64,000 nucleotides of DNA from Rahnella victoriana (GCF_004330295.1 NZ_SJOJ01000028.1:1-64000), one strand, 5' to 3'; shown: positions 47,267 through 62,606, numbered from the stretch's first letter. Notes: generated by a model not told the origin, from the sequence alone. Translations and numbers: made by a program.

Positions 47267-49189
47267 TTATGCGTCAGAAGTACGACGTGGTGCGCGGCTT
47301 GGCGGACGACGGTCGCCAGCAGCTGAAGAACCTTCACGACGATCACCGCTGAAAGAACGTGGAGCACCGTTACCACGGCCACCTTCACGACGTTCACCGT
47401 TGAATGGACGCGGAGCACCGTTACCACGACGCTCACCGCCAGCACCGGCCGGACGATCACGACGTGGAGCTTGTGGCACCGCATCACCGATCAGCTGCAT
47501 GTTCATCGGTTTGTTCAGGATACGCGTACGGGTGAAGTGAGACAGGATCTCGCCCGGCATACCTTTCGGCAGTTCGATAGTAGAGTGCGTACCGAACAGC
47601 TTGATGTTACCGATGTAACGGCTGCTGATGTCGCCTTCGTTAGCGATAGCGCCAACGATGTGACGCACTTCAACACCATCATCACGACCCACTTCGATGC
47701 GATACAGTTCCATTTCGCCAGCGTCACGACGCTCACGACGTGGGCTGTCACCATCACGTGCAGGACGGTCATTGCTGCGAGCCGGACGGTCACGACGATC
47801 GCCACGATCACCGCGGTCGCCACGGTCTTCAAATTCACGACGTGGTGGACGGCTTTTGAAGACCGGATCCGCTGCAACGATCAGAGGACGTTCGCCCTGT
47901 GCCATTTTCAGCAGTGCCGCAGCCAGTGTTTCCACATCCAGCTCTTCTGCAGGTTGCAGTTTCGCCAGCAGCGCACGGTACTGATCCAGATCACTGCTTT
48001 CCAGTTGTTGCTGAACTTTCGCTGCAAACTTAGCCAGACGACGTTCGCCCAGAACTTCTGCAGTTGGGATTTCAACTTCCGGAATGGTCAGCTTCATGGT
48101 GCGTTCAATGTTACGCAGCAGACGACGTTCACGGTTCTCAACGAACAGTAATGCGCGACCTGCACGGCCAGCACGACCGGTACGACCGATACGGTGAACG
48201 TAAGATTCTGAGTCCATCGGAATGTCGTAGTTAACAACCAGGCTGATACGTTCTACGTCAAGACCACGTGCTGCCACGTCGGTTGCGATCAGAATGTCCA
48301 GACGGCCATCTTTCAGACGTTCCAGAGTCTGCTCACGCAGCGCCTGGTTCATGTCACCGTTCAGTGCAGCGCTGCTGTAGCCGCTACGTTCCAGGGCTTC
48401 AGCCACTTCCAGGGTCGCGTTTTTGGTACGAACGAAGATAATCGCCGCATCAAAATCTTCTGCTTCCAGGAAACGTACCAGCGCTTCGTTTTTACGCAGG
48501 CCGTACACAGACCAGTAGCTCTGGCTGATGTCAGGACGGGTTGTCACGCTTGACTGGATGCGCACTTCCTGAGGCTCTTTCATGAAGCGACGGGTAATGC
48601 GACGGATAGCTTCTGGCATGGTTGCAGAGAACAACGCGGTCTGATGTTCAGCCGGGATCTGCGCCATGATAGTTTCGACGTCTTCGATGAAGCCCATACG
48701 CAGCATTTCATCGGCTTCGTCCAGCACCAGACCGCTCAGATTAGAGAGGTTCAGGGTGCCGCGTTTCAGGTGGTCCAGCAGACGGCCCGGTGTACCCACA
48801 ACAACTTGTGGTCCCTGACGCAGTGCGCGCAACTGGACGTCATAGCGCTGGCCGCCGTAAAGGGCAACCACATTCACGCCATGCATGTGTTTAGAGAAAT
48901 CAGTCATTGCTTCAGCAACCTGAACCGCCAGTTCGCGGGTCGGTGCCAGAACAAGAATTTGTGGTGCTTTCAGTGAAGCATCAATGTTGTGCAGCAGCGG
49001 TAAGGAGAATGCAGCTGTTTTACCGGAACCAGTCTGAGCCATACCCAGAACGTCGCGGCCATTTAACAGGTGAGGAATACACTCAGCCTGGATTGGTGAA
49101 GGTTTTTCGTAGCCCAAATCAGTCAGGGCAGAAATGATCGGAGCAGACAGCCCCAGGTCAGCAAAAGAGGTTTCAAGCTCAGTAGTCAT
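47267..49189 (-). CDS. deaD: Cold-shock DEAD-box RNA helicase DeaD (CsdA)
   Basis: 640 residues (E. coli 629). Q motif ([13 protein letters not shown]), motif [13 protein letters not shown] ([10 protein letters not shown]), SAT (LFSATMP) and the HRIGRTGR motif are all present. An RNA-binding domain ([22 protein letters not shown], about residues 490-511) follows, and then a low-complexity Arg/Gly tail with repeats of the type [14 protein letters not shown]. It unwinds structured RNA in ribosome assembly and mRNA decay at low temperature. ATG 49189 gives the family N-terminus. In E. coli mtr lies between yhbW and deaD; it is absent here. Confidence 0.96.
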   Translation of the reverse strand: MTTELETSFADLGLSAPIISALTDLGYEKPSPIQAECIPHLLNGRDVLGMAQTGSGKTAAFSLPLLHNIDASLKAPQILVLAPTRELAVQVAEAMTDFSKHMHGVNVVALYGGQRYDVQLRALRQGPQVVVGTPGRLLDHLKRGTLNLSNLSGLVLDEADEMLRMGFIEDVETIMAQIPAEHQTALFSATMPEAIRRITRRFMKEPQEVRIQSSVTTRPDISQSYWSVYGLRKNEALVRFLEAEDFDAAIIFVRTKNATLEVAEALERSGYSSAALNGDMNQALREQTLERLKDGRLDILIATDVAARGLDVERISLVVNYDIPMDSESYVHRIGRTGRAGRAGRALLFVENRERRLLRNIERTMKLTIPEVEIPTAEVLGERRLAKFAAKVQQQLESSDLDQYRALLAKLQPAEELDVETLAAALLKMAQGERPLIVAADPVFKSRPPRREFEDRGDRGDRGDRRDRPARSNDRPARDGDSPRRERRDAGEMELYRIEVGRDDGVEVRHIVGAIANEGDISSRYIGNIKLFGTHSTIELPKGMPGEILSHFTRTRILNKPMNMQLIGDAVPQAPRRDRPAGAGGERRGNGAPRPFNGERREGGRGNGAPRSFSGDRREGSSAAGDRRPPSRAPRRTSDA

Positions 49190-49374
49190 GTACACGTGCC
49201 TCATTAATAATGGCAGCCAGTCTACATAACTCGTCGAGAAAATTTTCAGTCATTTTCATTGAAAAGTGTGAACCGGCTCAAATTAGATTATAAAACGAAC
49301 AAAGCAACCCTCGCCCGTTAAGGCGCTTAAAAATGGTAAAAACCATGATTAATCAGGCTGATTGGTGTCGTCAG

Positions 49375-50259
49375 CTATTGCTGGTCCGATTCTGATAGGT
49401 CGTCTTGCTCATGGCCCAAAAGCGCCAATTCCAACAATGCATAGCGGTGCTCAACAAAGTTATGAACGTTGTTAGCTACCGTCAGTTTGAACAGTGCCGC
49501 AGCGCTGTTCTTGTCCCCCAGACTTAGGTAATGCTTACCTAAATAGAAGTCAGTTTCACTGAGATGCTCAGCGAGCGAAGTGTTATCCGTTGCTTCTGCC
49601 TTGAGGCGTTCCATCAGCGTAGATTCGCTGATTTTGCCCAGGTAGAATTCGACGATATTCCATCCCCATTGCCCTCTGTCCGCTTTGTCATAACGCTGTT
49701 GCAGCGCTACGTCGGCATTCTTCGGATTGATTTCTCGCTCCGCAAGATAAAGCCATAACGAACGGAAGGGATCATTTGGATCGTCTCGATAAAACGCCTG
49801 CAGATCATCCTGCGCTAACGAGAATCGGCCACCGTAATACAGGGCGATACCTCGGTTCAAACGCGCGTAGTTGTAAGTTGGATCAAGCTCTAGTACAGAA
49901 TCAAACGCTTCATAGGCAGCATCGAAATTGCCTGCCTGCGTTAGGTAAATCCCCAGGTAGTTAAAAACTTCTGGCATATCAGGACGAATAGACAGCGCTT
50001 GTGAAAAATCATTTCGCGCCAGTGCTCTTAGCCCGAGACTATCATACAGCACACCGCGCTCATATAATAGCTGTGCTCTCTCATCATCGGTTAATGACCG
50101 ACTGGCAAGTATTTGTTCCATGCGTGCCAGGATGACTTCCTGCTGCAACGTCGGCTGCAACGGAATCGCCAGAACTTCATTTTTACGCCAATCATGGTTG
50201 CTGCATCCTGCCAACATAAGTGCTGTCGCAACATAACACCAGCGCAAGAAAGGCTTCAT
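49375..50259 (-). CDS. nlpI: TPR lipoprotein NlpI
   Basis: 294 residues from ATG 50259, the exact E. coli length. Lipobox MLAGCS (Cys at about residue 18) and TPR repeats from about residue 62 on ([24 protein letters not shown]..., [19 protein letters not shown]...). It is an outer-membrane adaptor that links peptidoglycan hydrolases and the protease Prc (MepS turnover). It lies between pnp and deaD as in E. coli. Confidence 0.95.
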   Translation of the reverse strand: MKPFLRWCYVATALMLAGCSNHDWRKNEVLAIPLQPTLQQEVILARMEQILASRSLTDDERAQLLYERGVLYDSLGLRALARNDFSQALSIRPDMPEVFNYLGIYLTQAGNFDAAYEAFDSVLELDPTYNYARLNRGIALYYGGRFSLAQDDLQAFYRDDPNDPFRSLWLYLAEREINPKNADVALQQRYDKADRGQWGWNIVEFYLGKISESTLMERLKAEATDNTSLAEHLSETDFYLGKHYLSLGDKNSAAALFKLTVANNVHNFVEHRYALLELALLGHEQDDLSESDQQ

Positions 50260-50341
50260 TTCTACTCCCGGAGACAAACATTGGATGAACATCCTGTCAT
50301 CCGCTTGCTTAACACAAACGCGTCCTGCGTCCGTGAGACGA

Positions 50342-50371
50342 ACAGCTCCCTTCCAGATGGAAAGGAGCTGT
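50342..50371 (-). terminator. Hairpin after pnp
   Basis: 13-bp stem ACAGCTCCYTTCC / GGAARGGAGCTGT with one G-U pair and a 4-base loop, 18 bases after the pnp stop. No strong T-run follows on the - strand, so it may act mainly as an RNA 3'-end stabiliser. Confidence 0.6.
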
Positions 50372-50388
50372 AAAACTTCTGTTACGGA

Positions 50389-52512
50389 TTATTCTGCTGC
50401 AGGTTGCTCAGTTGTTTCGTCCTGAGAAGGTGCGGTAGCTTCTTTGATGCTCAGACGCACACGACCCTGACGGTCAACTTCGAGAACTTTAACCGGCACT
50501 TCCTGACCCATCTGCAGGTAATCAGTCACTTTCTCAACACGCTTGTCAGCGATCTGAGAGATGTGAACCAGACCTTCTTTACCGCCGCCGATGGCAACAA
50601 ATGCGCCAAAGTCTACGATACGGGTCACTTTACCCTGATAGATACGGCCAACTTCGATTTCAGCAGTGATCTCTTCGATACGACGGATAGCGTATTTTGC
50701 TTTCTCGCCGTCGGTTGCTGCGATTTTCACAGTACCGTCATCTTCGATTTCGATCGTGGTGCCTGTTTCTTCAGTCAGCGCACGGATCACAGAACCACCT
50801 TTACCGATCACGTCCTTGATTTTGTCCGGGCTGATCTTGATGGTGTGGATGCGTGGAGCAAACTGAGAGATATCGCCACGTGGGGTGCTGATAGCCTGTT
50901 CCATCACGCCCAGAATGTGCAGACGCGCACCCTTAGCCTGATTCAGAGCCACCTGCATGATTTCGCGGGTGATACCTTCGATTTTAATGTCCATCTGCAG
51001 CGCGGTGATACCGTCGCGGCTACCGGCCACTTTAAAGTCCATGTCGCCCAGGTGATCTTCGTCACCCAGAATGTCGGACAGAACGATAAAGCTTTCGCCT
51101 TCTTTAACCAGACCCATTGCGATACCGGCAACAGCGGCTTTAATCGGCACGCCTGCATCCATCAGGGCCAGAGATGCGCCACAAACAGAAGCCATTGAAG
51201 ATGAACCGTTAGATTCAGTGATTTCAGAAACCACACGTACGGTGTACGGGAAGTCTTCTGGTTTAGGCATCATCGCCAGCACGCCACGTTTAGCAAGACG
51301 GCCATGGCCAATCTCACGACGTTTTGGCGAACCCACCATCCCGGTTTCACCTACAGAGTATGGAGGGAAATTGTAGTGGAACAGGAAGCTGTCAGTTTTC
51401 TCGCCCATCAGCTCATCCAGGTTCTGTGCATCACGGGCAGTACCCAGTGTTGCAGTTACCAGCGCCTGAGTTTCACCACGGGTGAACAGAGCAGAACCAT
51501 GGGTACGTGGCAGAACGCCAGTACGCACGTCCAGACCACGGATCATGTCTTTTTCACGGCCATCGATACGCGGCTCGCCACGCAGCACACGGCTACGCAC
51601 GACGTTCTTCTCGATGCTGCCCAGAATGTCAGAGATTTCGCCAGCGTCCAGGGATTCGTCTTCAGCTTGCAGAGCCTGAACAACGTCAGCCTTGATCACG
51701 TTGATCTGGTTGTAACGCTCTTGTTTCTCGGTGATCAGGTACGCATCACCCAGACGGGATTCAGACAGTGCAGCAACGCGGGCATGCAGCTCAGCGTTAA
51801 CCACTTCTGGCTGCCAGTCCCATTTTGGCTTACCGGCTTCAGCAACCAGTGAGTTGATGTTGTCGATAACGATTTGTTGTTGTTCGTGGCCGAATACAAC
51901 CGCGCCCAGCATCTGATCTTCGCTCAGCACTTCAGCTTCAGATTCAACCATCAGAACCGCGCCCTGAGTACCGGCAACAACCAGGTCCAGACGGCTTGTT
52001 TTCAGCTCATCTGCGGTTGGGTTCAGAACATACTGGTCGTTGATGTAACCAACGCGTGCAGCACCGATTGGGCCGTTGAATGGAATACCAGACAGGCTCA
52101 GGGCAGCAGACGCACCGATCATCGCAACGATGTCAGGGTTAACTTGTGGGTTCAGGGAAACCACAGTCGCGATAACCTGAACTTCATTCAGGAAGGAGTC
52201 CGGGAACAGAGGACGAATCGGACGGTCAATCAGACGTGAAGTCAGGGTTTCGCCTTCGCTTGGACGGCCTTCGCGACGGAAGAAGCTACCCGGGATACGA
52301 CCAGCAGCGTAAGTACGCTCCTGATAGTTAACCGTCAGCGGGAAGAAGCTCTGACCTGGTTTTGCTTTTTTCTGGCCAACAACGGTAACGAATACCGCGG
52401 TGTCGTCCATGCTAACCATAACAGCGGCAGTTGCCTGACGAGCCATCATGCCGGTTTCCAGCGTAACGGTGTGCTGGCCGTATTGGAATTTACGAATAGT
52501 CGGATTAAGCAA
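50389..52512 (-). CDS. pnp: Polynucleotide phosphorylase
   Basis: 707 residues (E. coli 711). Two RNase PH-like domains (the first includes [26 protein letters not shown]-type segments; the second [19 protein letters not shown]), then a KH domain ([16 protein letters not shown], about residues 563-578) and a C-terminal S1 domain ([19 protein letters not shown]). It degrades RNA phosphorolytically in the degradosome. The 273-base gap to rpsO would hold the RNase III processing hairpin of autoregulation. Confidence 0.97.
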   Translation of the reverse strand: MLNPTIRKFQYGQHTVTLETGMMARQATAAVMVSMDDTAVFVTVVGQKKAKPGQSFFPLTVNYQERTYAAGRIPGSFFRREGRPSEGETLTSRLIDRPIRPLFPDSFLNEVQVIATVVSLNPQVNPDIVAMIGASAALSLSGIPFNGPIGAARVGYINDQYVLNPTADELKTSRLDLVVAGTQGAVLMVESEAEVLSEDQMLGAVVFGHEQQQIVIDNINSLVAEAGKPKWDWQPEVVNAELHARVAALSESRLGDAYLITEKQERYNQINVIKADVVQALQAEDESLDAGEISDILGSIEKNVVRSRVLRGEPRIDGREKDMIRGLDVRTGVLPRTHGSALFTRGETQALVTATLGTARDAQNLDELMGEKTDSFLFHYNFPPYSVGETGMVGSPKRREIGHGRLAKRGVLAMMPKPEDFPYTVRVVSEITESNGSSSMASVCGASLALMDAGVPIKAAVAGIAMGLVKEGESFIVLSDILGDEDHLGDMDFKVAGSRDGITALQMDIKIEGITREIMQVALNQAKGARLHILGVMEQAISTPRGDISQFAPRIHTIKISPDKIKDVIGKGGSVIRALTEETGTTIEIEDDGTVKIAATDGEKAKYAIRRIEEITAEIEVGRIYQGKVTRIVDFGAFVAIGGGKEGLVHISQIADKRVEKVTDYLQMGQEVPVKVLEVDRQGRVRLSIKEATAPSQDETTEQPAAE

Positions 52513-52745
52513 TGTAATATCCTTTTGTATGGTGCGCAGCTGTTATGACAGCAGTTCACACCGATAAATATCCGAGCTTCTCACTACATTCTCGCGACTA
52601 ATGACAATCCTTATTTACCTGACAAAGTGGCAATAAAGTCTCTCATTAGCCGCGCGAAAACATCTGTAACGGAAGTTCATGTTCTTAGAATAACAGTAGA
52701 AACAGCAGCCATACAGTACCCTGATTTGGCTTTGCTTCCTAGAAT

Positions 52746-52767
52746 AAAGGGGCCTATTGGCCCCTTT
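52746..52767. terminator. Terminator after rpsO
   Basis: Perfect AAAGGGGCC / GGCCCCTTT stem with loop TATT. It is the attenuating terminator between rpsO and pnp on the - strand. The convergent small RNA SraG/PsrO known from this interval in E. coli could use the same hairpin, but I cannot confirm one here. Confidence 0.85.
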
Positions 52768-52785
52768 ACACTGAAACTCGCTTGA

Positions 52786-53082
<297 letters not shown>

Positions 53083-53177
53083 TTAAACGGGTGCCGATCT
53101 CTAATTCAGCAACCCAATGCATAAGCTGCGCTATTCTACCCTTTGCTATATATGATCGCAAGGTGAGCAGAAAGCGC

Positions 53178-54122
53178 TTAATCCGTGTATTCGACCACTA
53201 AACGACGCGGCGCAATGCGGCCATCATCATCGATTTCGCCTACACCAATAAACTTACGTTCTTCGCCTTCGGTGATGCGAACCATGCCGCTGACTGGCGC
53301 GCCCGATGCCTGCACAGGTTGACCCTGTTTGACATAGCCGGCGACCACAGGCAGCAGATTCACTTCCGGGAAGTCTTCACATGCGCTGTCCATCGGCAAC
53401 AACAATGGATCCAGCAGTAAGCGCGGTTCAATACCCTGCTCTTCTGCCTGAGCGATCAGTTCATGGAGTTTTTCCATGGTGACCATCCGCTCTGAAGGAT
53501 ACGTTGCCACCTGCAAACGACGCAGATAGGTGACGTGTGCGCCACAGCCCAGCTTCTCGCCCAGATCATCCACAATCGTGCGGATGTAAGTGCCTTTTGA
53601 GCAATGGATTTCCAGCTCAACTTCAAAGCCTTCCCAGCGTATGAATTTCAGTTCATACACGGTAATGCTGCGCGATTCACGCGGCACTTCGATACCCTGA
53701 CGGGCATACTCATACAATTTCTTCCCTTCATATTTCAGTGCTGAATACATGGAAGGAATTTGCTGGGTTTCCCCACGGAAACTGTCGAGTGCGTCATCCA
53801 GTTGCTGCTGAGAGAAGGTCATTTCACGTTCGGAAATGATGGCACCTTCAGCATCTGACGTATCTGTGCGTTGTCCCATGCGGGCAATCACGCGATAGCG
53901 TTTGTCAGAATCGAGCAGGAACCGGGAAAACTTGGTCGCCTCGCCTAAGCACAGCGGCAACATGCCGGTCGCTAAAGGATCGAGCGCACCGGTATGTCCT
54001 GCGCGGTTAGCGTTATACAGGCGTTTAACCTTTTGCAGGGCATCGTTAGAAGACAAGCCTAAAGATTTGTCCAGTAGCAGAACGCCGTGTATATCACGGC
54101 CGCGGCGACGTGGGCGACTCAT
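53178..54122 (-). CDS. truB: tRNA pseudouridine-55 synthase TruB
   Basis: 314 residues (E. coli 314). Catalytic Asp in [17 protein letters not shown] (about residue 48) and a C-terminal PUA-like domain. It modifies U55 in the T loop of tRNAs. The ATG overlaps the rbfA stop by one base. Confidence 0.97.
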   Translation of the reverse strand: MSRPRRRGRDIHGVLLLDKSLGLSSNDALQKVKRLYNANRAGHTGALDPLATGMLPLCLGEATKFSRFLLDSDKRYRVIARMGQRTDTSDAEGAIISEREMTFSQQQLDDALDSFRGETQQIPSMYSALKYEGKKLYEYARQGIEVPRESRSITVYELKFIRWEGFEVELEIHCSKGTYIRTIVDDLGEKLGCGAHVTYLRRLQVATYPSERMVTMEKLHELIAQAEEQGIEPRLLLDPLLLPMDSACEDFPEVNLLPVVAGYVKQGQPVQASGAPVSGMVRITEGEERKFIGVGEIDDDGRIAPRRLVVEYTD

Positions 54123-54535
54123 TATGCGTCCTCGTCATCGCCTGCAGCTGAACGGCGTTCAGCATCGTTTTTCACGACGTTGGTCACCAGATTGGACATA
54201 CGCATACCTTCAACCAAAGAGTTGTCGTAAGCGAAAGTCAGTTCTGGCACGACACGTAAACGCATCGCTTTGCCGATCAACGTACGGATGAAACCTGACG
54301 CGTCCTGCAAGGCTTTGATGCCATTTTTAACACGATCAGGATCGTGGTTGTCAGTCGTCAGCACGTCCAGGAAGGTCACGAACACTTTGGCGTAAGCCAG
54401 ATCACGTGAAACTTCAACGCCTGACACTGTCGCCATGCCTACGCGCGGGTCTTTGACTTCGCGCTGTAAGATGATGGCGATTTCTTTTTGCATCTCCTGA
54501 GAGACACGCTGAGTACGGCTAAATTCTTTTGCCAT
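54122..54535 (-). CDS. rbfA: Ribosome-binding factor A
   Basis: 137 residues from ATG 54535 (GGAGAAAAGC before it). KH-like fold: [31 protein letters not shown], then the [25 protein letters not shown] segment. It assists late 30S maturation and cold adaptation. Confidence 0.96.
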   Translation of the reverse strand: MAKEFSRTQRVSQEMQKEIAIILQREVKDPRVGMATVSGVEVSRDLAYAKVFVTFLDVLTTDNHDPDRVKNGIKALQDASGFIRTLIGKAMRLRVVPELTFAYDNSLVEGMRMSNLVTNVVKNDAERRSAAGDDEDA

Positions 54536-54614
54536 GATGCTTTTCTCCTCACTTGCTCCAGACAAATAAGGGGGCGCAAGGCCCCCCATCTGGATATCAG
54601 CTACTTCGCAAACG

Positions 54615-57308
54615 TTAAGCGATAGTACGTTTGATCTCGATGATTTCGAAGACTTCGATCACATCACCAGTACGCACATCGTTGTAGTTCTTAACGCCGA
54701 TACCACATTCCATGCCGTTACGAACTTCAGCAACGTCATCTTTGAAGCGACGCAGGGATTCCAGTTCGCCTTCGTAGATCACCACGTTTTCACGCAGTAC
54801 ACGGATTGGGTTGTTACGCTTGATCATACCCTCAGTCACCATACAACCTGCAATAGCGCCGAATTTCGGTGACTTGAACACGTCACGAACTTCAGCCAGG
54901 CCGATGATTTGCTGTTTGTATTCTGGCGCCAACATACCGCTCATCGCCTGTTTGACTTCGTCAATCAGGTTATAGATAACGGAGTAGTAACGCAGATCCA
55001 GGCTTTCGCTTTCTACAACACGGCGGGCAGACGCATCTGCACGGACGTTGAAGCCCAGAATGATCGCGTTGGAAGCCGCAGCCAGTGTCGCATCAGTTTC
55101 GGTGATACCACCGACACCCATACCGACGATCTTAACTTTAACTTCGTCAGTAGACAGGCTTTGCAATGCATCGGAAATCGCTTCACAAGAACCCTGAACG
55201 TCTGACTTCAGAACGATGTTCAGTTCAGAAACTTCACCTTCGGTCATGTTCGCGAACATGTTTTCCAGTTTAGATTTCTGCTGGCGAGCCAGTTTAACTT
55301 CACGGAATTTACCCTGACGATACAGAGCCACTTCACGTGCTTTTTTCTCATCACGTACAACGGTAACTTCATCACCCGCAGCCGGTACACTGGACAGACC
55401 CAGTACTTCGACAGGGATAGAAGGACCCGCAGACGTAATATCACGACCCATTTCGTCACGCATCGCACGGACACGGCCGTATTCGAAGCCGCACAGAATG
55501 ATGTCGCCTTTGTTCAGCGTACCTTCCTGAACCAGTACGGTAGCAACCGGGCCACGACCTTTATCCAGGAAGGATTCGATCACAACACCGCTTGCCATGC
55601 CAGTGCGAACAGCTTTCAGTTCCAGAACTTCGGCCTGCAGCAAGATAGCCTGCAACAGATCGTCGATACCGGTACCGACTTTCGCAGAAACATGGATGAA
55701 CTGAGATTCGCCGCCCCACTCTTCCGGCATAACGCCGTACTGAGACAGTTCGGTACGAACGCGGTCTGGATCAGCATCTGGTTTATCGATTTTGTTTACC
55801 GCAACAACGATTGGCACGCCAGCAGCTTTCGCATGCTGAACCGCTTCGATAGTTTGCGGCATCACGCCGTCATCGGCGGAAACCACCAGAACGACGATGT
55901 CCGTTGCCTGAGCACCACGAGCACGCATAGAGGTAAACGCGGCGTGTCCCGGTGTATCCAGGAAGGTGATCATGCCGTTTTCGGTTTCTACGTGGTAAGC
56001 ACCGATGTGCTGAGTAATACCACCGGCCTCGCCTGCTGCCACTTTCGTTGAACGAATGTAGTCGAGCAATGAGGTTTTACCGTGGTCAACGTGGCCCATG
56101 ATGGTCACAACCGGAGCACGAGGCTCAGCGGCTGCGGAAGCACCAGTGTCACGATCGCTCATCAGCGCTTCTTCCAGTTCGTTCTCACGACGCAGGATAA
56201 CTTTGTGGCCCATTTCTTCTGCAACCAGCTGAGCAGTTTCCTGATCAATCACCTGGTTGATGGTTGCCATAGCGCCCAGTTTCATCATGGTTTTGATGAC
56301 CTGAGAACCTTTCACTGCCATTTTATTGGCCAGCTCAGCAACAGTAATGGTTTCGCCCACGACAACATCGCGGTTTACGGCAACAACAGGCTTGTTAAAG
56401 CTCTGCTGCAGCGTACTTGGCTTGCGCTTGCCTTTGCCGTTACGGCCGACAGCACGGGCTTCTTCGCGATCCGCTTTAGATTCGGACAGCTTGTTGCCTT
56501 TTTTCTGTTTGGTTGCTTTACCACCGCGGGTACGGCTGCGACGTTCGCCTTCAACTTTGGCGTCATTTTCGTCTTCAGCGGCACGAGCATGGGTAGAAGT
56601 GGTGACATGATAGTCAGCAGATTCTGATTCGCTTGGTGCGGTAGCTTCAGTCCAGACACCCGAGTCAGCCATTTTACGGGCCTCTTCTGCGATGCGTTTA
56701 GCGTTTTCTTCGATCTTACGCTGGGCTTCTTCTTCCGTTTTGCGTTTAAGCTCTGCGGCTTCAGCTTCACGGCGTGCTTTCTCTGCCTGAGCTGGTTTAG
56801 TTACTTCATCGGTATTTTGGTTGGTCACTTTATCTTTTTCCGCTGCATCACGCTTAGCTTTATCAGCGGCCTCACGTTTAGCTTGCTCTTCGGCGGCGCG
56901 TTTGGCTTTTTCCTGAGCTTCGCGCTGGGCTTGCTCTGCTGCTGCACGCTGTGCCTGTTCTTCCGCGTCACGCTTCGCCTGCTCTTCCGCTTCGGCCTGG
57001 GCAACTTCTGCCTCGGTCATATCACGTTTAACATAAGTGCGTTTCTTGCGGACCTCGATTTGCACCGATTTACTCTTCCCGCCGGTGCTCGGAATATTCA
57101 GTGTACTACGCGTTTTGCGTTGTAACGTCAGTTTGTTTGTCGCACCGGCATTTCCGCCATTCAGGTGCGCCAATAAAGTTTCTTTTTCTTGCTGGGTCAC
57201 AGAGTCAGCTTCGGACTTTGAGATCCCTGCATCAGCAAATTGCTGTACCAGGCGATCTACCGGAGTCTGAATCTCTGCCGCCAGCGATTTTACAGTTACA
57301 TCTGTCAT
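54615..57308 (-). CDS. infB: Translation initiation factor IF-2
   Basis: 897 residues (E. coli 890). N-terminal IF2-N domain, a long Ala/Glu/Lys/Arg-rich low-complexity helix (about residues 95-215), a second IF2-N domain, then the GTPase: P-loop GHVDHGKT (about residues 405-412), DTPGHAAF (about 452-459) and NKID. It positions fMet-tRNA on the ribosome. In E. coli internal starts give shorter forms; in-frame candidates exist here but I cannot rank them. Confidence 0.98.
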   Translation of the reverse strand: MTDVTVKSLAAEIQTPVDRLVQQFADAGISKSEADSVTQQEKETLLAHLNGGNAGATNKLTLQRKTRSTLNIPSTGGKSKSVQIEVRKKRTYVKRDMTEAEVAQAEAEEQAKRDAEEQAQRAAAEQAQREAQEKAKRAAEEQAKREAADKAKRDAAEKDKVTNQNTDEVTKPAQAEKARREAEAAELKRKTEEEAQRKIEENAKRIAEEARKMADSGVWTEATAPSESESADYHVTTSTHARAAEDENDAKVEGERRSRTRGGKATKQKKGNKLSESKADREEARAVGRNGKGKRKPSTLQQSFNKPVVAVNRDVVVGETITVAELANKMAVKGSQVIKTMMKLGAMATINQVIDQETAQLVAEEMGHKVILRRENELEEALMSDRDTGASAAAEPRAPVVTIMGHVDHGKTSLLDYIRSTKVAAGEAGGITQHIGAYHVETENGMITFLDTPGHAAFTSMRARGAQATDIVVLVVSADDGVMPQTIEAVQHAKAAGVPIVVAVNKIDKPDADPDRVRTELSQYGVMPEEWGGESQFIHVSAKVGTGIDDLLQAILLQAEVLELKAVRTGMASGVVIESFLDKGRGPVATVLVQEGTLNKGDIILCGFEYGRVRAMRDEMGRDITSAGPSIPVEVLGLSSVPAAGDEVTVVRDEKKAREVALYRQGKFREVKLARQQKSKLENMFANMTEGEVSELNIVLKSDVQGSCEAISDALQSLSTDEVKVKIVGMGVGGITETDATLAAASNAIILGFNVRADASARRVVESESLDLRYYSVIYNLIDEVKQAMSGMLAPEYKQQIIGLAEVRDVFKSPKFGAIAGCMVTEGMIKRNNPIRVLRENVVIYEGELESLRRFKDDVAEVRNGMECGIGVKNYNDVRTGDVIEVFEIIEIKRTIA

Positions 57309-57332
57309 GCTGTTCCTTCCTGCTACAGTTTA

Positions 57333-59317
<1,985 letters not shown>

Positions 59318-59333
59318 GCCCACCCCCAAGACA

Positions 59334-59358
59334 TAAAAAAAGGGCTAAATAGCCCAGT
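59334..59358 (-). terminator. Hairpin just before rimP
   Basis: On the - strand GGGCTATTTAGCCC followed by eight T. It lies between metY and rimP and could attenuate readthrough into the rimP-nusA operon, as the leader of this operon does in E. coli. Confidence 0.7.
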
Positions 59359-59383
59359 GATTCTGTTGCCAAATAACAAAAAA

Positions 59384-59399
59384 CCCCGATAAATCGGGG
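59384..59399 (-). terminator. Terminator after metY
   Basis: On the - strand CCCCGATTTATCGGGG followed by TTTTTTGTT, between the initiator tRNA gene and the second hairpin at 59334-59358. Confidence 0.75.
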
Positions 59400-59545
59400 C
59401 TTTATGCAACTGGACCCTATTCGCCGCAAAGCGGCTTCGGTACAACTTTCGCGAAGTATTTATTTCAAATCGAAGCTTTCAAATGGGAACTGCAGAACAT
59501 CACAGGAAGACCGAAAGTCTATTTGAAATAAACACTTAGGGAAAG

Positions 59546-59622
<77 letters not shown>

Positions 59623-59681
59623 TCCGAAAACGTGGCAAATACTACGCCGATAATCGCTAAAAAGCAAATTATCATAAAGAT

Positions 59682-59768
59682 TGGTACCGAGGACGGGACT
59701 TGAACCCGTAAGCCCATTCGGGCACTACCACCTCAAGGTAGCGTGTCTACCAATTCCACCACCTCGGC
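59682..59768 (-). tRNA. leuU: tRNA-Leu (GAG)
   Basis: 87 bases, class II tRNA with a long variable arm, anticodon GAG in CTACCTTGAGGTGGTAG, encoded CCA end. It lies between secG and metY as in E. coli (leuU). Confidence 0.96.
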
Positions 59769-59852
59769 ACTCTTTTTTTCGCAATCGCTTATACTGTCCG
59801 AGCATAAGCCATTGTTTGAAAACTTGTCTTCTTTCTAAAAGAAGTTTACTGC

Positions 59853-60188
59853 TTAGTGAGGAACATCACTGTTAGGCGCTGCTGGAGCTGCCGGTGCAGT
59901 TGTCTGCTCAGTTTTCACTGGCTGACTCAGATTTTCCCACTCACTGCCTTTTTGGCCTTTATTGGTGCTCATGTTCCCGAGAATCAAACTAATGATAAAG
60001 AACAATGCTGCCAAAATGCCGGTCATACGGGTCATGAAGTTACCGGAACCACTCGAACCGAACAATGTGCCAGAAGCACCTGCTCCGAAAGAGGCTCCCA
60101 TATCAGCGCCTTTACCTTGCTGCAGCATAACCAGAGCGACAAGCCCGATTGCTACGATAAGGAAAATCACCAGAAGAGCGTCGTACAT
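59853..60188 (-). CDS. secG: Sec translocon subunit SecG
   Basis: 111 residues, two membrane helices (about residues 3-20 and 52-72) joined by the conserved loop MLQQGKGADMGASFGAGAS.TLFGSSG. The C-terminus is a low-complexity Ala/Pro tail. It stimulates SecYE/SecA protein export. Confidence 0.95.
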   Translation of the reverse strand: MYDALLVIFLIVAIGLVALVMLQQGKGADMGASFGAGASGTLFGSSGSGNFMTRMTGILAALFFIISLILGNMSTNKGQKGSEWENLSQPVKTEQTTAPAAPAAPNSDVPH

Positions 60189-60423
60189 AGTAGTACCTGT
60201 ATCCTCGCGGGTTCACCGCATGCCAATTGCTTCTCACCATTTAGCAGGTCATCAAAGGACCCACTGAAGCGGGTGTGAATACTAACCAAAGCCGTATTGC
60301 CGTGCAAGGGCAATTTTCATCAAACGGTTTGTTTGCGGAAAAAAACGGCAAATCTGGATAAATCCGGCGACAGGGATGTTCAGTCGCCAGGCATACACCG
60401 AAAATTTACCGTTTTTTATCAGC

Positions 60424-61764
60424 TTACGCTTTCACTGCTTTTACGGCGTCAGCAATGCGGTTAGCCAGTTTTTCCACCAGTTCCGCATCTTCCCCTTCCA
60501 CCATGACCCTCAGCAGAGGTTCGGTGCCAGACTTACGCAGCAATACGCGGCCCCGTCCGGCCAGCTGTTTTTCAACCTCAGCCGTCACCTGCTTCACTTC
60601 TTCTGCTTCCAGAGGATCATGTTCCCCCGCAAAACGGACGTTGATCAGGATCTGCGGAAGTAACTTCATGCCGCTGCACAGGTCGTGCAGACTCATATGG
60701 TTACGCACCATCGCGGTAAGCACTTGCAAACCGGCAACAATACCGTCACCCGTGGTCGTTTTATCCAGCAGGATGATATGCCCGGAGTTTTCAGCGCCGA
60801 TCCGCCAGCCTTTTTCCTGCATTTTTTCCAGTACGTAGCGGTCGCCCACTTTCGCACGGGTAAAGGGAATGCCCAGCTGTTTCAGAGCCAGTTCAAGCCC
60901 CATGTTACTCATCAGTGTACCGACAGCACCGCCTTTCAGCTGCCCCTGACGGAGTCCTTCACGGGCAATGATGTAGAGGATCTGGTCGCCATCCACTTTA
61001 TTGCCTTCGTGATCGACCATGATCAGGCGATCGCCGTCACCGTCAAATGCCAGCCCGACGTGGGCTTTTTCTGCCAGAACGCGTTGCTGCAACTGGCGGA
61101 CATCCGTTGCGCCGCATTCTTCATTGATGTTCATCCCGTCAGGCTCACAGCCGATGGTGATGACTTTGGCACCCAGTTCACGCAGCACGCTTGGCGCAAT
61201 GTGATAAGTTGCCCCGTTGGCGCAATCCACGACAATTTTCAGACCATTCAGGCTGAGTTCGCTCGGGAACGTGCCTTTGCAGAATTCGATGTAACGACCC
61301 GCGGCATCGACGATGCGGCTGGCTTTGCCCAGCTCGGAAGATTCCACGCAGGTCAGGGGTTTTTCCAGTTCGGCTTCAATGGCCTCTTCCACTTCATCGG
61401 GCAATTTTGTGCCATCGATGGTGAAGAATTTGATGCCGTTATCATAGAAAGGGTTATGCGAGGCAGAAATGACAATGCCCGCTTCCGCACGGAAAGTGCG
61501 GGTCAGATACGCCACCGCCGGTGTCGGCATTGGCCCGGTGAAAGAGGCCGACAGCCCCGCAGCCGCAAGACCCGCTTCCAGCGCCGATTCCAGCATGTAG
61601 CCGGAGATACGCGTATCTTTGCCGATGATCACTTTACCTGAGCCGTGGCGCGCTAACACTTTGCCCGCAGCCCAGCCCAGTTTGAGAACAAAATCAGGCG
61701 TAATCGGCGTATCGCCTACTTTTCCGCGGATGCCATCTGTCCCAAAGTATTTACGGTTGCTCAT
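60424..61764 (-). CDS. glmM: Phosphoglucosamine mutase GlmM
   Basis: 446 residues (E. coli 445). FGTDGIRG at the start, the phosphoserine loop [16 protein letters not shown] (about residues 99-114), the metal loop DGDGDRL (about 241-247) and the C-terminal phosphate-binding [12 protein letters not shown]. It makes glucosamine-1-phosphate for cell wall and LPS. It is 2 bases from the folP stop. Confidence 0.97.
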   Translation of the reverse strand: MSNRKYFGTDGIRGKVGDTPITPDFVLKLGWAAGKVLARHGSGKVIIGKDTRISGYMLESALEAGLAAAGLSASFTGPMPTPAVAYLTRTFRAEAGIVISASHNPFYDNGIKFFTIDGTKLPDEVEEAIEAELEKPLTCVESSELGKASRIVDAAGRYIEFCKGTFPSELSLNGLKIVVDCANGATYHIAPSVLRELGAKVITIGCEPDGMNINEECGATDVRQLQQRVLAEKAHVGLAFDGDGDRLIMVDHEGNKVDGDQILYIIAREGLRQGQLKGGAVGTLMSNMGLELALKQLGIPFTRAKVGDRYVLEKMQEKGWRIGAENSGHIILLDKTTTGDGIVAGLQVLTAMVRNHMSLHDLCSGMKLLPQILINVRFAGEHDPLEAEEVKQVTAEVEKQLAGRGRVLLRKSGTEPLLRVMVEGEDAELVEKLANRIADAVKAVKA

Positions 61765-61766
61765 AA

Positions 61767-62606
61767 TTAATTTTTATCCCTTGCAGAAAGTGTCGCTTCC
61801 ACGATACGCATCGCTTCAACGGTTTCTTTAACATCATGTACACGGACTATCTGAGCACCTTGCATGGCTGCAATGACCGCGCAGGCAACGCTGCCGGTTA
61901 CCCGCTTCTCGGGGGAGACATGCAGAAGTTGTCCCACCATCGATTTCCTCGACATTCCCACCAGAAGCGGCAAGCCGAAATGATGGAACTCAGCCAACCG
62001 GGCGAGTAACTGATAGTTATGTTCTAAATTTTTACCGAAACCGAAGCCCGGGTCGAGCAGCAATTTGTTTTTCGGAATGCCGGCATTCACACAACGCGCG
62101 ATTTGCTCAACAAAATACTGATCCACCTGCGCAACGACGTTGTCGTAGTGCGGGGATTGCTGCATCGTTTTAGGATCGCCTTGCATATGCATCAGACAAA
62201 CAGGCAAGCCGGTTTCTGCGGCGGCCTGCAAGGCGCCGGGCTCCTGCAAAGAGCGGATATCGTTGATCAGATGCATGCCTGCGTTTGCCGCTTCGCGGAT
62301 CACGGAGGCCTTCGACGTATCGACGGAGATCCAGACATCAAAACGACGCGCGATAGCTTCCACGACCGGCACCACGCGGGCCAGTTCCTCATCTTCGCTG
62401 ACTTCTGCAGCTCCGGGGCGCGTTGATTCACCGCCAATATCGAGAATGGTTGCCCCGGCATCGACCATCGCCTGCGCATGTCTGAGCGCCAGATCTAAGG
62501 TGTTATGTCGCCCGCCGTCGGAAAATGAATCGGGGGTCACATTCAGGATCCCCATAACCTGGGGGAAAGTAAGGTCGAGCGTGAATTCTCTGGCTGTAAG
62601 GTGCAT
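61767..62606 (-). CDS. folP: Dihydropteroate synthase FolP
   Basis: 279 residues from ATG 62606. [15 protein letters not shown] (about residues 18-32), [20 protein letters not shown] and the final RVHDV motif are all present. It joins p-aminobenzoate and the pterin diphosphate in folate synthesis and is the sulfonamide target. It is downstream of ftsH and cotranscribed with glmM. Confidence 0.97.
   Translation of the reverse strand: MHLTAREFTLDLTFPQVMGILNVTPDSFSDGGRHNTLDLALRHAQAMVDAGATILDIGGESTRPGAAEVSEDEELARVVPVVEAIARRFDVWISVDTSKASVIREAANAGMHLINDIRSLQEPGALQAAAETGLPVCLMHMQGDPKTMQQSPHYDNVVAQVDQYFVEQIARCVNAGIPKNKLLLDPGFGFGKNLEHNYQLLARLAEFHHFGLPLLVGMSRKSMVGQLLHVSPEKRVTGSVACAVIAAMQGAQIVRVHDVKETVEAMRIVEATLSARDKN

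Noticed and set aside
60685-61641. 318-codon open frame on the + strand opposite glmM
   Set aside because: Antisense shadow of glmM, lacking a ribosome site and any family signature.
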